Source: Phycisphaeraceae bacterium (lineage in GTDB: Bacteria; Planctomycetota; Phycisphaerae; Phycisphaerales; UBA1924). From it: a stretch of DNA of 64,000 bases. A program made the translations under genes and the position numbers. Positions within the stretch are counted from its first letter, which is position 1; each line of letters starts with the position of its first letter. The notes under the pieces were generated by a model. The model had not been told where the DNA came from. It did no database searches and saw nothing but the letters and a program-made list of their open reading frames with translations. The DNA is taken from contig CP054186.1 of NCBI GenBank assembly GCA_015200025.1, positions 2,430,001-2,494,000 on the forward strand, written 5' to 3'. Below, one piece after another: positions 25,765-34,801 of this stretch.

Positions 25765-26064
25765 ATGAACCAGTCCAATCCCCGTTCCAAGCCCATGCTC
25801 TTCGGCCTCGCCGCGGGCGTTGGCCTCACCGCCCTCGCCGCGGTCATGATGGGCCAGGGCGCGAGCCAGCCTGTGAAGTCGGAGCCTCAGTATTTCGTCA
25901 CCGCCGACGGCGAGGACGGCGCGCATCTGTGGGTCCGCGAGGGCACGTCCCTTCGCGTCGTCGCCCACGGCGAGTGCAAGGAGTGCAAGGCCAAGGGCCA
26001 CGACGACCACGACCACAAGGAAGGCGACGGGCACGACCACGCCAAGCCCGCGAAAAGCAAGTGA
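25765..26064 (+). CDS. Small exported His/Cys-rich metal-binding protein
   Basis: 99 residues from ATG 25765. An N-terminal hydrophobic segment (MLFGLAAGVGLTALAAVMMGQG) could be a signal peptide or anchor. The C-terminus has GECKECKAKGHDDHDHKEG and DGHDHAK, combining a CxxC pair with His/Asp clusters. This is the composition of periplasmic metal buffers. It lies 78 bases after czcA and shares the GHDH pattern found in czcA and czcB, which supports a common substrate metal. Confidence 0.7.
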   Translation: MNQSNPRSKPMLFGLAAGVGLTALAAVMMGQGASQPVKSEPQYFVTADGEDGAHLWVREGTSLRVVAHGECKECKAKGHDDHDHKEGDGHDHAKPAKSK

Positions 26065-26142
26065 CCTCGAATGCCAGGCGACATCACGCCCGGTCCGGGG
26101 CCACCGCCCAGGCCCGGGCATTCCTCGAATCAGGAGCTCAAC

Positions 26143-26583
26143 ATGCGTCAACTGATCCCGCTTCTCGTCATCGTCTCCATCCTCTCCGGCTGTGCCAGCA
26201 ACCGCACAGACCTCGTCAAGACCGGGTATCTGTCCCTTCAGCCCACGCTAACCGCATCGCTTGCCCATCCGCCGGAGGTGTACGAGCAGGAGGGCGAACT
26301 CGTCGTGAAGGGGCAGATGGACTCCTCCGAGGTGCGCAAGGGAGGACACGTCGATATTCAGGTGGTTGGCCCCGACGGAGCAGTCGTGTACGACGCGTCG
26401 GTTAACTACCGGATGCCGCAGGCTCCGATGCCGGTCGGTCCCCGGGGTCAGTACCGCGGGCCAAGGTCGTCGTCGGAAAACCACGCGACCTATGCCGTGC
26501 GGTTTCCGGGCTTGCCGCCAGCGGGGTCGGTCGTGCGTGTGAAGTACGATCCGCAACCCCATGGCGCGAGCGGATCGAAGTGA
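26143..26583 (+). CDS. Metal-island lipoprotein, unassigned
   Basis: 146 residues from ATG 26143 with AGGAGC upstream; a frame opening at 26071 would place a Pro-rich tail before a good signal peptide. MRQLIPLLVIVSILSGCASN has a lipobox LSGC. The mature part is beta-rich (GELVVKGQMDSSEVRKGGHVDIQVV, DGAVVYDASVNYR) with a closing VVRVKYDPQ strand, an immunoglobulin-like pattern. It ends three bases before the P-type ATPase gene. An accessory role in the resistance operon is likely. Confidence 0.7.
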   Translation: MRQLIPLLVIVSILSGCASNRTDLVKTGYLSLQPTLTASLAHPPEVYEQEGELVVKGQMDSSEVRKGGHVDIQVVGPDGAVVYDASVNYRMPQAPMPVGPRGQYRGPRSSSENHATYAVRFPGLPPAGSVVRVKYDPQPHGASGSK

Positions 26584-26586
26584 CCC

Positions 26587-28752
26587 ATGCGGACCAGCAC
26601 ATTCCTCATCCCGGCGATGGACTGTCCGGCCGAGGAGAGCCTGATCCGTCGTCGCCTTGGCTCGGTACCCGGCGTGCAAGAGCTGCGTTTCGATCTGTTC
26701 GGACGGCGGCTCTGGGTTGTCCACGACCATGCCGACGACGCGTCGATCGTCGCCGCGCTCGCCGATATAGGCATGACGCCCTCCGCGCCCGCCCCTTCGC
26801 AGCCGCCGACCGGTGAGTCCTGCGAGAGCTGCGCCTCGGGAGGCGAAGTGTCGCGTGCGACCCCGCGTGAGTCGACCCCCTGGTGGCGACGGCATGCACT
26901 TTTCGCTCTCTCGGGCGTGCTGGCGGCGGGTGCCGAGACGCTCTACTTCACCGGCGTCAAGGAGACCTCGCCCGTCATCATCGCGATGGCGGTCGTGTCG
27001 ATCCTGCTCGGCGGCCTGCCCACGCTCAAAAAGGGCTGGATCGCGCTCAAGACCTTCACGCTCAACATCAACTTCCTGATGACGGTGGCGGTCATCGGCG
27101 GGGCGTTCATCGGGGCGTGGCCGGAGATCGCGCTGGTCACCTTCCTCTTCGCGCTCGCGGAGTTGATCGAGGCCAAGGCCCTCGACCGCGCCCGCAACGC
27201 CGTCATGGGCCTGATGGCGATGGCCCCTGATGAGGCGAGCGTGAAGCAGCCCGATGGTGCCTGGAAGGTCACGCCCGCGAGCGAGGTTGCCGTCGGCGCT
27301 GTCGTGCGAGTGAAGCCCGGCGAGCGGCTCGCGCTCGACGGCGTGGTGGTCGCGGGCGAGTCGAGCGTGAACCAGGCCCCGGTCACGGGCGAGAGCGTGC
27401 CCGCGGACAAGAAGCCGGGCGACAAGGTCTTCGCCGGGACGATCAACGAGTCGGGCGTGCTGGAGTTCAAGACCACCGGCGGCAAGGACCAGACCACGCT
27501 CGCCAAGATCATCAGGACCGTCCAGGAGGCGCAGGGGAGCCGGGCACCCACGCAGCGCTTCGTGGACAGCTTCGCGCGCGTCTACACGCCCATCGTGTGC
27601 GTGGTCGCGGTGCTGGTCGCGGTCGTCCCGTGGCTGGCGTTTGGCCAGCCGTTCTACCCCTGGCTCTACAAGGCGCTGGTGCTGCTCGTCATCGCCTGCC
27701 CCTGCGCGTTGGTGATCTCGACGCCCGTGACGGTCGTGAGCGGGCTGACGGCGGCCGCGCGACGCGGGATCCTCATCAAGGGCGGCGTGCATCTGGAGAA
27801 TGGCCGAAAACTCAAGGTCGTCGCCCTGGACAAGACCGGGACCATCACCGAGGGCAAGCCCCGCGTGACGGATGTGCAGCCCGTGGGCGGCGCGAGCAAG
27901 GATGAACTGTTGCGGATCGCCGCGAGTCTGGATGCGCTTTCGCAGCACCCGGTGGCGCTTGCCGTGGTCGCGGCCTGGAACGGCGAGCGTGCGAGCGTCG
28001 AAGCGTTCCAGTCGCTGACCGGTCGGGGTGTCGAGGGCCGCATCGACGGCGTGGCGTACTTCGTCGGCAACCGCCGCCTCGCCGAGGAGCGGGGAGTATG
28101 CTCGCCCGAGGTCGAGGCGACGCTTGGCCAGTGTGAGTCCCAGGGCAAGACGGCGGTCGTGGTCGCATCGGCGACCAAAGCCCTCGGTGTCATTGCGGTT
28201 GCCGACACACCCCGCGAAAGCAGCGTCGAGGCGATCCGGTCGCTCCACGAACTGGGAATCAAGACGCTGATGCTCTCGGGCGACAATCAGACCACCGCCT
28301 CGGCCATCGCCAAGGCGGTCGGGATCGACGAAGCCCGCGGCGGGATGCTCCCGGAGCACAAGCTGGCCGAGATCGAGCGTCTCACGAGGGAGCACGGGGA
28401 CGCGATCGGCATGGTCGGCGACGGTGTGAACGACGCCCCGGCCCTCGCCAAGTCCACGATCGGCTTTGCCATGGGCGCTGCGGGCACCGACACGGCGCTG
28501 GAGACAGCCGACGTGGCCCTCATGCAGGATGACCTGCGGGGCGTGCCGGAGTTCGTGCTGCTCTCCCGGCGGACCGGGGCGATCCTCGCTCAGAACATCG
28601 GCTTCGCCATTGGCATTAAGGTCGTGTTCTTCGGCCTCGCGTTGGGAGGGGTGGCCACGATGTGGATGGCGGTCGTGGCCGATGTCGGTGCCAGTCTGCT
28701 GGTGGTCGGAAACGGCTTGAGAATCCTCCGGCCGACACCAAAGGATGCCTGA
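26587..28752 (+). CDS. Heavy-metal P1B-type ATPase, ZntA/CadA group
   Basis: 721 residues. The N-terminal heavy-metal-associated domain begins TFLIPAMDCPAEE and is followed by a short Cys segment (SCESCASGG). The transmembrane metal site is Cys371-Pro372-Cys373 (CPCALVISTP). The phosphorylation site is Asp415 in DKTGTITEG, with TGES in the actuator and GDGVNDAP at 611-618. CPC with this helix layout marks Zn/Cd/Pb-type or Cu-type export; the acidic MDCPAEE motif is common in the Zn/Cd group. It complements the periplasmic CzcCBA pump by moving metal from cytoplasm to periplasm. Confidence 0.93.
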   Translation: MRTSTFLIPAMDCPAEESLIRRRLGSVPGVQELRFDLFGRRLWVVHDHADDASIVAALADIGMTPSAPAPSQPPTGESCESCASGGEVSRATPRESTPWWRRHALFALSGVLAAGAETLYFTGVKETSPVIIAMAVVSILLGGLPTLKKGWIALKTFTLNINFLMTVAVIGGAFIGAWPEIALVTFLFALAELIEAKALDRARNAVMGLMAMAPDEASVKQPDGAWKVTPASEVAVGAVVRVKPGERLALDGVVVAGESSVNQAPVTGESVPADKKPGDKVFAGTINESGVLEFKTTGGKDQTTLAKIIRTVQEAQGSRAPTQRFVDSFARVYTPIVCVVAVLVAVVPWLAFGQPFYPWLYKALVLLVIACPCALVISTPVTVVSGLTAAARRGILIKGGVHLENGRKLKVVALDKTGTITEGKPRVTDVQPVGGASKDELLRIAASLDALSQHPVALAVVAAWNGERASVEAFQSLTGRGVEGRIDGVAYFVGNRRLAEERGVCSPEVEATLGQCESQGKTAVVVASATKALGVIAVADTPRESSVEAIRSLHELGIKTLMLSGDNQTTASAIAKAVGIDEARGGMLPEHKLAEIERLTREHGDAIGMVGDGVNDAPALAKSTIGFAMGAAGTDTALETADVALMQDDLRGVPEFVLLSRRTGAILAQNIGFAIGIKVVFFGLALGGVATMWMAVVADVGASLLVVGNGLRILRPTPKDA

Positions 28753-28900
28753 CCACGGCAATGCCCCAGCCCGTTTGAGTGACCCGGACGCACGCACTCC
28801 GGCCCCTCGGCCGCGGTCGCATGTAAACCGACGCTCCTAGTGGTTCCGAGGTGGCGATTCGGCGAGAATCGGTTCGTGAGGGTTGTGGATACGGAGTTCA

Positions 28901-28930
28901 GAGAAAGGCCTCGGACAGAGGCCTTTTCTC
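28901..28930 (+). terminator. Rho-independent-like terminator after the metal operon
   Basis: AAAGGCCTC, a 5-base loop, then GAGGCCTTTT forms a stable stem ending in a short T run, about 150 bases downstream of the P-type ATPase stop. It would also act on the opposite strand because flanking GAGAA/TTCTC extends it. Stem quality is good; the T run is short. Confidence 0.6.
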
Positions 28931-29160
28931 GTTAACGGTTGGCGCTTTTCGCCTACCGCGCGTATCCCTCGGGATTCGTGGGGCTTTCTGAAAGTCCACG
29001 ATTTGCCGAGCGCTCTCGAATCCGAGACATCGCATCGACGGGTCGGCCGCCACGCCGGGGTTGGGGGCCGAAAGTCTCTCCGCGCTCTCAAACTCTCTGG
29101 GCGTCGGGGTTAACGCGCTTCCGGGGTGAACGAGGGGTGCCCTTCGGCGTCTGCGGCGCT

Positions 29161-29230
29161 CCCTGACCGTTTCGCGTATTCAGTGGGCAGAGGGCCCGCA
29201 CCGGACGCGGGCTCCATTCCAGCATCAGGT
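29161..29230 (+). other. Possible decayed tRNA-like sequence
   Basis: ATTCAGTGGGCAGAGG resembles a tRNA D-arm, and GCGGG-CTCCATT-CCAGC resembles a T-arm with a TTCGATT-type loop. CCCTGAC and ATCAGGT at the two ends pair at five of seven positions. The anticodon arm would be missing or merged, and U33 is absent, so it cannot be a functional tRNA. It lies just upstream of a recombinase cassette, where integration into a tRNA would leave such a relic. It may be coincidence. Confidence 0.25.
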
Positions 29231-29294
29231 GCGAAGCCGAGCGCCAAGCGCACGCCCGCACGGATGCATGTCCCCCTTCACGGAGGATGTGCCC

Positions 29295-29528
29295 GTGCAC
29301 GACACCGCGCTCATGGACGACGCGCCCGCCCCCACCGCCACACTCGACCCCGATGCCCCGACCACGCCCGCCGCCCGGTTGGTCGGCATCGCCGCCATCT
29401 TCGCCGAGGGTATCCGCCGCCGCCGGCGACAGGTCGTCATTTCGGGGCCGAACATCGAGCATCAAGAAGGCTCTCCGGCTCGACTTGAACTGTCCGGGCA
29501 TGGTCGCCCTGATGGGTCCCGTGGTTAA
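29295..29528 (+). CDS. Small protein at head of recombinase cassette, unassigned
   Basis: 77 residues from GTG 29295, eight bases after GGAGG; ATG 29268 and ATG 29313 are in-frame alternatives. The middle reads ARLVGIAAIFAEGIRRRRRQV, a short helical plus basic segment, and the C-terminus ends LELSGHGRPDGSRG. Small genes of this type precede DUF2924 and recombinase genes in planctomycete-like cassettes, as I recall them. The basic helix could bind nucleic acid. It ends 23 bases before the DUF2924 gene. Confidence 0.5.
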   Translation: MHDTALMDDAPAPTATLDPDAPTTPAARLVGIAAIFAEGIRRRRRQVVISGPNIEHQEGSPARLELSGHGRPDGSRG

Positions 29529-29551
29529 CGGCCACGAGAACGGAGACCCCG

Positions 29552-30073
29552 ATGGCGATCGATGTGAATGCAGCCGAGCGGGCCTTGGAGAAGATGACCG
29601 TGCCGCAACTGAAACAGCGGTACGCCAAGGTCTACGGCGAAGAGACGCGGACGCACCACAAGGTGCTGCTCATCAAACGGATTCTCTGGCGGATGCAGGC
29701 GCTCCGGGAGGGTGACCTCTCGGAGCGGGCACGCCAGCGGGCGCGCGAACTGGCTAACGACGCCGACCTGCGGCGAAGCCCGCCACGCGTGCCACCGTCG
29801 GACGCGCCGACGCCGCGGGCCAATGGCGAAAGCGTGGTACGCGTCGCCATTGAGACGAGCGGCGACAACCGGCTCCCCGCGCCCGGGTCGGTTCTCCGAC
29901 GCGAGTACAAGGGCCGCGCCGTGCTCGTCCGCGTGCTGCCGAAGGGATTCGAGTACGAGGGTGAGGTCTTCCGGTCGCTCAGCGCCATCGCGGCGAAGGT
30001 GACCGGGTCGCACTGGAACGGATTCCGATTCTTCGGGCTCCACGAGCCCGGCAACCCGGAGGGCAAGACATGA
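29552..30073 (+). CDS. DUF2924 domain protein
   Basis: 173 residues. The N-terminal half has the DUF2924 pattern: LEKMTVPQLKQRYAKVYGEE, THHKVLLIKRILWRMQALREGDLSERARQRARELANDADLR. The C-terminal half has PGSVLRREYKGRAVLVRVLPKGFEYEGEVFRSLSAIAAKVTGSHWNGFRFFGL, the conserved W-N-G-x-x-F-F-G end of the family. Function is unknown; the family is nearly always coded next to a large serine recombinase, and here it overlaps that gene by 4 bases (ATGA). It may be a recombination directionality or DNA-binding partner. Confidence 0.9.
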   Translation: MAIDVNAAERALEKMTVPQLKQRYAKVYGEETRTHHKVLLIKRILWRMQALREGDLSERARQRARELANDADLRRSPPRVPPSDAPTPRANGESVVRVAIETSGDNRLPAPGSVLRREYKGRAVLVRVLPKGFEYEGEVFRSLSAIAAKVTGSHWNGFRFFGLHEPGNPEGKT

Positions 30074-31662
30074 GGACCTCGATCGACACCAAACCCGTAG
30101 GGAGCGTTGGCGTGGCGACGGTGCGCTGCGCCATCTACACCCGCAAGTCCAGCGAACAGGGGCTCGAGCAGGAGTTCAACTCGTTGCACGCCCAGCGCGA
30201 GAGTGGTGAGGCCTACGTCGCCAGCATGAAGCACGAGGGCTGGGTGGCGCTCCCCGACCAGTACAACGACGGCGGCTTCACCGGCGGGAACACCGACCGC
30301 CCAGGCTGTCAGCGGCTGATGGCCGACATCGAGGCCGGCAAGGTTGATTGCGTGGTGGTCTACAAGGTTGACCGCCTCTCGCGGTCCCTGATGGACTTCG
30401 CCCGGATGATGTCGGTGTTCGAGAAGCACGACGTCTCATTCGTATCGGTGACGCAGCAGTTCAACACGACCCAGTCGATGGGGCGGCTCACACTCAACAT
30501 CCTGCTCTCGTTCGCCCAGTTCGAGCGGGAGATCATTTCCGAGCGCACCCGCGACAAAATCGCCGCGTCCAAGCGCAAAGGCAAGTGGTTCGGCGGCAAG
30601 CCGATCCTGGGGTACGACCTCGCGTCCCAGCCCGCGGGCGGGAGCAAGCTCGTGGTCAACGCGGCGGAGGCGGAACTCGTCCGCGAGATCTACCAGTTGT
30701 ACCTGGAGCACCGCTCGCTCGCGAAAGTGGCCCAGATCCTCAACGCCCGCGGCTGCACGAGCAAGCGCTGGACGACGCGCAAGGGCGTGGCGTTCGGCGG
30801 CCGGGTGTGGGACAAACACCTCCTGATCAACCTGCTCACCAACCCGGCGTACATGGGCAAGGTCAAGCACAAGAAGGAGCTCTTCAAGGGCGAGCACGCC
30901 GCCATCATCGACGAACCGCTCTGGCAGAGCGTCTACAGCACCATCAAGCACAACGGCCGCACCGGCGGCATGCACGTCCGCAACCAGCACGGGGCCCTGC
31001 TCAAGGGCTTGATCCACTGCGGCCCGTGCGGGCACGCGATGGGCCACACCTACAGCGTCAAGGACGGGAAGGCGGCCTACCGCTACTACGTCTGCTACGT
31101 CGCGCAGAAGCAGGGCTGGCACGCCTGCCCGTCGGGGTCGCTGCCCGCCGAGCAGATCGAGCGGCTGGTGGTCGACCGGATCAAGCACATCGGCGGCGAT
31201 CCGGGCTTGGTCGCGGCCACGTTCCGCCAACTCCAAGGCGGCATCCGGACACGAACGGCCCAAATCGAGAAGGACCAGGCCGCCGGCGTTCGTGAGATTC
31301 AGAAGATCGAGAGCGAGCTCCGCAAGGTCGCCACCACGGCGGGTACGGACGCCAACGCCGCCGCCCGATTGGCCGACCTGCACGAGCGGCTGGCCAAAGC
31401 GAACGAGCGGGCACGGGGCCTGCGTGCGGAAGCGGAGCGGATCGATGGGGAGGTGATCACCCGCGACGATGTCGCCGCGGCGCTCAGGGAGTTCGGCGCG
31501 ACGTGGGACGTGCTCTGCCCGCGGGAACAGGCGGCGGTGCTGGCGAACCTGGTCAAGCGGGTGGACTACGACGGCGCAAAAAAGACGGTATCGATCACAT
31601 TCCATCCTGCCGGGCTGCGGACGCTCGGCCAGGCGCCCGCTGAAGACGAGGAGGCAGCATGA
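30070..31662 (+). CDS. Large serine recombinase
   Basis: 530 residues. The resolvase domain (about 18-165) begins VRCAIYTRKSSEQGLEQEFNSL with candidate nucleophile Ser27, and continues with the conserved DRPGCQRLM, VVYKVDRLSRSLMDF and FAQFEREIISERTRDKI. The recombinase domain (about 185-320) has LTNPAYMGKVKHKK. A zinc ribbon (HCGPCGHAMGH ... YYVC ... HACPSG) and a coiled coil (about 395-460) complete the large-serine-integrase layout. It catalyses site-specific insertion or excision of DNA. It probably mobilised part of this island. Confidence 0.95.
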   Translation: MRTSIDTKPVGSVGVATVRCAIYTRKSSEQGLEQEFNSLHAQRESGEAYVASMKHEGWVALPDQYNDGGFTGGNTDRPGCQRLMADIEAGKVDCVVVYKVDRLSRSLMDFARMMSVFEKHDVSFVSVTQQFNTTQSMGRLTLNILLSFAQFEREIISERTRDKIAASKRKGKWFGGKPILGYDLASQPAGGSKLVVNAAEAELVREIYQLYLEHRSLAKVAQILNARGCTSKRWTTRKGVAFGGRVWDKHLLINLLTNPAYMGKVKHKKELFKGEHAAIIDEPLWQSVYSTIKHNGRTGGMHVRNQHGALLKGLIHCGPCGHAMGHTYSVKDGKAAYRYYVCYVAQKQGWHACPSGSLPAEQIERLVVDRIKHIGGDPGLVAATFRQLQGGIRTRTAQIEKDQAAGVREIQKIESELRKVATTAGTDANAAARLADLHERLAKANERARGLRAEAERIDGEVITRDDVAAALREFGATWDVLCPREQAAVLANLVKRVDYDGAKKTVSITFHPAGLRTLGQAPAEDEEAA

Positions 31663-32081
31663 ACGGCATGGACGAGGTCACGATCGAGTTCCCGGTCCAC
31701 TTCACTCGCGGGGCAGCGGGCCGGAAGGAGGTCAACGTCGGCCCCGAGCCCGTCGTCCCGGCGGTCGAGCGGGGCTGCGTGCCCCGGGTCGCCCGCCTGA
31801 TGGCGCTGGCGATCCGGTTCGAGGATCTGGTCCGCCGCGGCGAGGTCGATTCGCACGCCGACCTCGCCCGGCTGGGGCAGGTCACGCGAGCCAGAATCAG
31901 CCAGATTATGGACCTGCTGTGCCTCGCACCGGACATCCAGGAGGAGATCCTGTTCCTACCACTTATAGAGCGCGAGCGGGATGCGATCAGCGAGCACGAG
32001 CTCCGCGTCGTGTCCGCCGTGGCCGATTGGCGCGAGCAGCGGCGAGCCTGGCAGCGGCTTCTCCATTCGCGCATCCGATAG
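31659..32081 (+). CDS. Recombinase-associated HTH-like protein
   Basis: 140 residues, ATGA overlap with the recombinase stop. The C-terminal half contains HADLARLGQVTRARISQIMDLLCLAPDIQEEILFLP, a helix-turn-helix with a ParB/Sigma-like SQIMDLL recognition helix. The N-terminus is a short basic-acidic strand region (VTIEFPVHFTRGAAGRKEV). Such HTH proteins follow DUF2924 and recombinase genes in related cassettes, so it is likely a DNA-binding partner or regulator of the recombinase. It ends 128 bases before a methylase gene. Confidence 0.7.
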   Translation: MNGMDEVTIEFPVHFTRGAAGRKEVNVGPEPVVPAVERGCVPRVARLMALAIRFEDLVRRGEVDSHADLARLGQVTRARISQIMDLLCLAPDIQEEILFLPLIERERDAISEHELRVVSAVADWREQRRAWQRLLHSRIR

Positions 32082-32209
32082 TCGGGCGTACCGTCTCCAG
32101 TCATTCGCACCCACGCGAGGGCCGAATCTCCCGTACAATCCACGAATGAGCCGATGAAAGGGCACGTTCCGCCCCACAACCGGCGATTTCGCAGAGGAAA
32201 CCGCCGCCC

Positions 32210-34798
32210 GTGCAGCCTCCCACGCCACATGCCGAGAAGCTCGTCCCCCACCTGCAGCGGTGTGGGTATGGCCCCGACCGGCTCGCTAGGCCGTTTGAAT
32301 TTGACCGGATCACGGTACCGGTCGTCGGCTTCGCAGGCAGGCCTTGGGATGCGTGGTCGGCGTGCGTAGCGGTCGTCGAGTGCAACGGGGATTCGCGAGC
32401 CGCCGCAGCCCAGGTGACCGGACTGGGCGCGCCCACCGTGTTCGCGTGTTCATCTTCTGGCGTGGACTGGTGGGCAATCGGCCCGGAGGGCCCCAAGACC
32501 AAGCGCGAGTTCAGATGGCAGGAGATCTCCGCGGCGATCGGTGCGGCGAGAGAGACGCTGTCCCCCAGTCGAATCTATGCGAGCAAGCTGCGGAAGCCCG
32601 GAAGCCGCAGCGATCAACTGTGGTTTTTCGATGCAGGCCTGATGCCAGCGGTGGAGAAGTCGCGCGGCGAGGCGTTGACCCGCCTCGTGGAGAGGGTCAT
32701 CGGTGGGCTCGCCCATGCTCTGGCACCCCGGCTCAACTCCCGGCAGGCTCAAGAGGATGTCTACCGCACAGTGTTCTGGCTGCTTGCTGCGAAAATCCTC
32801 CAGAACAAAGGGGTGGACAACTTCGTCCGGCTCAATCTCCTCGACGTTGACGAGGTGTTCGCCCGGATCGGTAAGCACCACGGAGAGACGAGCCGTTTCC
32901 CGCCGTTTGGCAAGACCGGGCGGCCGGCCATCGATGCAGCTGCGGAACTGATCGCGAATTGCGGCTCCCTTGCCGATGTCACCAGCGAATCACTGGCGCA
33001 CGTCTACGAGAATGCGCTGATCGACAGCGCGGCGGGCCGTAAACATCAACCGAAAGCGCCGAAGCAATACGACATTCGGAAGGAGCTGGGGATCCATAGC
33101 ACGCCGTCGGCGCTCGTCAATCACATGCTCTCGCAGTTGTGGCCCCTGATCGAGCAGATCGCGCCGGAGGATCGGCACGTGTTCGAGCCCGCATGCGGGC
33201 ATGCGCCGTTCCTAACCGCAGCCATGCGCTGGCTGCGCGACTGGGATGCCCACGCCGATGCCGGCGTGCAGCACCGGTACCTGAAAGCCCACCTACACGG
33301 CATCGAGAAGGACCCCTTCGCCATCGAGATCGCCAAACTGCGTCTCCTCCTCGCGGATGCGCCGCACGGCAATCGTTGGGACATCACGCAGGGTGACATG
33401 TTCACCGGGACAGTGCTCGCGGACCGGGCGAAGGATGCGAGGATCTTCCTCGCCAATCCGCCATACGAACGTGCCGACTTTGTGACTGGAAGCCGAGCAC
33501 GCGGCGCAGCGAAGACCAAGAGTCGCCGGAAGGTGGACGAGGTGCTCGCGCGGGCCCTACCCAATCTGCCGGTCGGGTCGGTGATGGGCGTGGTTGTTCC
33601 GCAGGGGTTTCTTCGGAGCGCCGAGACTCGGGAGCTCCGATGCCGACTGCTGGCGGACTGGTCGCTGTCGGAGATCGCGACCTTTGAGGACCGCTTGTTT
33701 GAACACCCTGATCAGGAGACCGCGATTCTCCTCGGGCGGCGGGAAGCTCCGTCCTCATCCCATACCCTTCAGTATCGGCGAGTGCGCAACATCGGCATGC
33801 ATGCGTTCAAGGAGCGATTGGCATTTTCCGCGGAGTCTCGCGTACCACAGTCCTGCTTTGCGGCGGCCGAGGCGTGCAACCTGGCGCTACCGGAGCTCGA
33901 AGGCATCTGGCGATTCCTTCTGAACGCGCCGGTCTTGGGGGACGTGGCGACTATTGCAAAGGGTCTGGAGCTTGATGAGGAGAGCATTGAGCGCAATCCC
34001 GCGGCGGAGTCCCTGAAGCCCAAGCCCGGATTCGAGGAAGTTGTACGCCGCGCGGAGGGAGACTACGGGATTCATGAGCTTCCCGAGGTTACGTGGGTGG
34101 ACTTCCGTCGCGCCAAGATCCGGCGCACGGGGCCTGAGCCGAGAAGTGGGGTCCCGCAGGTACTCGTGAACTATGCGCCTGCCGGTCGCGATCGATGGCG
34201 CTTGCGAGCGCTCCTAGATGAAAAGGGTCGCGTGGCGACGCGGCGGTTCCTTGTGGTTCGACCGAAGCGCAATGCGCCTCCCCTTCTATTCTTCTGGGCC
34301 GTACTGAACTCGCCACTCGGCAATGCCTTTGTGGCGGCCCACTCTGGCAAGCAGGATATTCCAGCTCGAGTGGTGCGCCAGATGCCGCTCCCGAAGGTGG
34401 ATGCCTTCAGGTGGGCAAGCGTGTGCCATTTCGCGGACGAATACCTTCGTGCCGTGCGTTCTCCGACGGCGGCGCCGCTATACGGCCATACTCCACCCGA
34501 CGCCACTAGCGCGCTGCGTCGGATGGACGCGGAGGTGCTCCGTCTGTATGACCTGCCGCCTCGGCTGGAGCGTGAACTTCTCGACTATTTCCGGGGAGAG
34601 AAGCGAAAGGGTCTCCCGTTCGTGTTCCCTGACTACTTCCCCGGTGACTTCAACCCCTATGTGCACCTGCACGAGTTCATCGCCGAAACATACGCCCAGT
34701 CATCCGCCGGGGTCCTGTCACGGTCGTTTCAGCCCGTCCGCTCCGAGGCTGCTCTCGCCGCACTCAGTCGTGCCGAGAAGTTGGCGGCCGGGGAGTAG
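32210..34798 (+). CDS. N6-adenine DNA methylase (large, restriction-modification/BREX-like type)
   Basis: 862 residues from GTG 32210. Motif I-like VFEPACGHAPFLTAAMRWL lies near residue 325, followed by HGIEKDPFAIEIAKLRLLLADAP and the catalytic NPPY at 416-419 (FLANPPYERADF). That order, with large N- and C-terminal domains (target recognition likely in the C-terminal third), matches Type IIG/BREX PglX-like or Type I HsdM-like enzymes. No endonuclease motif (PD-ExK) was recognised in it. Base composition is visibly less GC-rich than neighbours. The PIN-domain gene follows 3 bases after its stop. Confidence 0.85.
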   Translation: MQPPTPHAEKLVPHLQRCGYGPDRLARPFEFDRITVPVVGFAGRPWDAWSACVAVVECNGDSRAAAAQVTGLGAPTVFACSSSGVDWWAIGPEGPKTKREFRWQEISAAIGAARETLSPSRIYASKLRKPGSRSDQLWFFDAGLMPAVEKSRGEALTRLVERVIGGLAHALAPRLNSRQAQEDVYRTVFWLLAAKILQNKGVDNFVRLNLLDVDEVFARIGKHHGETSRFPPFGKTGRPAIDAAAELIANCGSLADVTSESLAHVYENALIDSAAGRKHQPKAPKQYDIRKELGIHSTPSALVNHMLSQLWPLIEQIAPEDRHVFEPACGHAPFLTAAMRWLRDWDAHADAGVQHRYLKAHLHGIEKDPFAIEIAKLRLLLADAPHGNRWDITQGDMFTGTVLADRAKDARIFLANPPYERADFVTGSRARGAAKTKSRRKVDEVLARALPNLPVGSVMGVVVPQGFLRSAETRELRCRLLADWSLSEIATFEDRLFEHPDQETAILLGRREAPSSSHTLQYRRVRNIGMHAFKERLAFSAESRVPQSCFAAAEACNLALPELEGIWRFLLNAPVLGDVATIAKGLELDEESIERNPAAESLKPKPGFEEVVRRAEGDYGIHELPEVTWVDFRRAKIRRTGPEPRSGVPQVLVNYAPAGRDRWRLRALLDEKGRVATRRFLVVRPKRNAPPLLFFWAVLNSPLGNAFVAAHSGKQDIPARVVRQMPLPKVDAFRWASVCHFADEYLRAVRSPTAAPLYGHTPPDATSALRRMDAEVLRLYDLPPRLERELLDYFRGEKRKGLPFVFPDYFPGDFNPYVHLHEFIAETYAQSSAGVLSRSFQPVRSEAALAALSRAEKLAAGE

Positions 34799-34801
34799 CC
34801 G

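Larger units (their letters stand above)
28753..29294 (+). other. Intergenic region without convincing gene
   Basis: No supported coding sequence. It holds hairpins (CGATTC/GAATCG near 28854-28870, and the stronger one at 28901-28930), a short inverted repeat CGTGG/CCACG near 28977-29002, and a stretch at 29161-29230 with D-loop- and T-loop-like sequence. A short open frame across it has arbitrary composition. The area marks the border between the metal island and the recombinase cassette. Confidence 0.5.

Noticed and set aside
28883..29113. Short plus-strand frame beyond the terminator
   Set aside because: Starts inside the hairpin, arbitrary composition; treated as intergenic.
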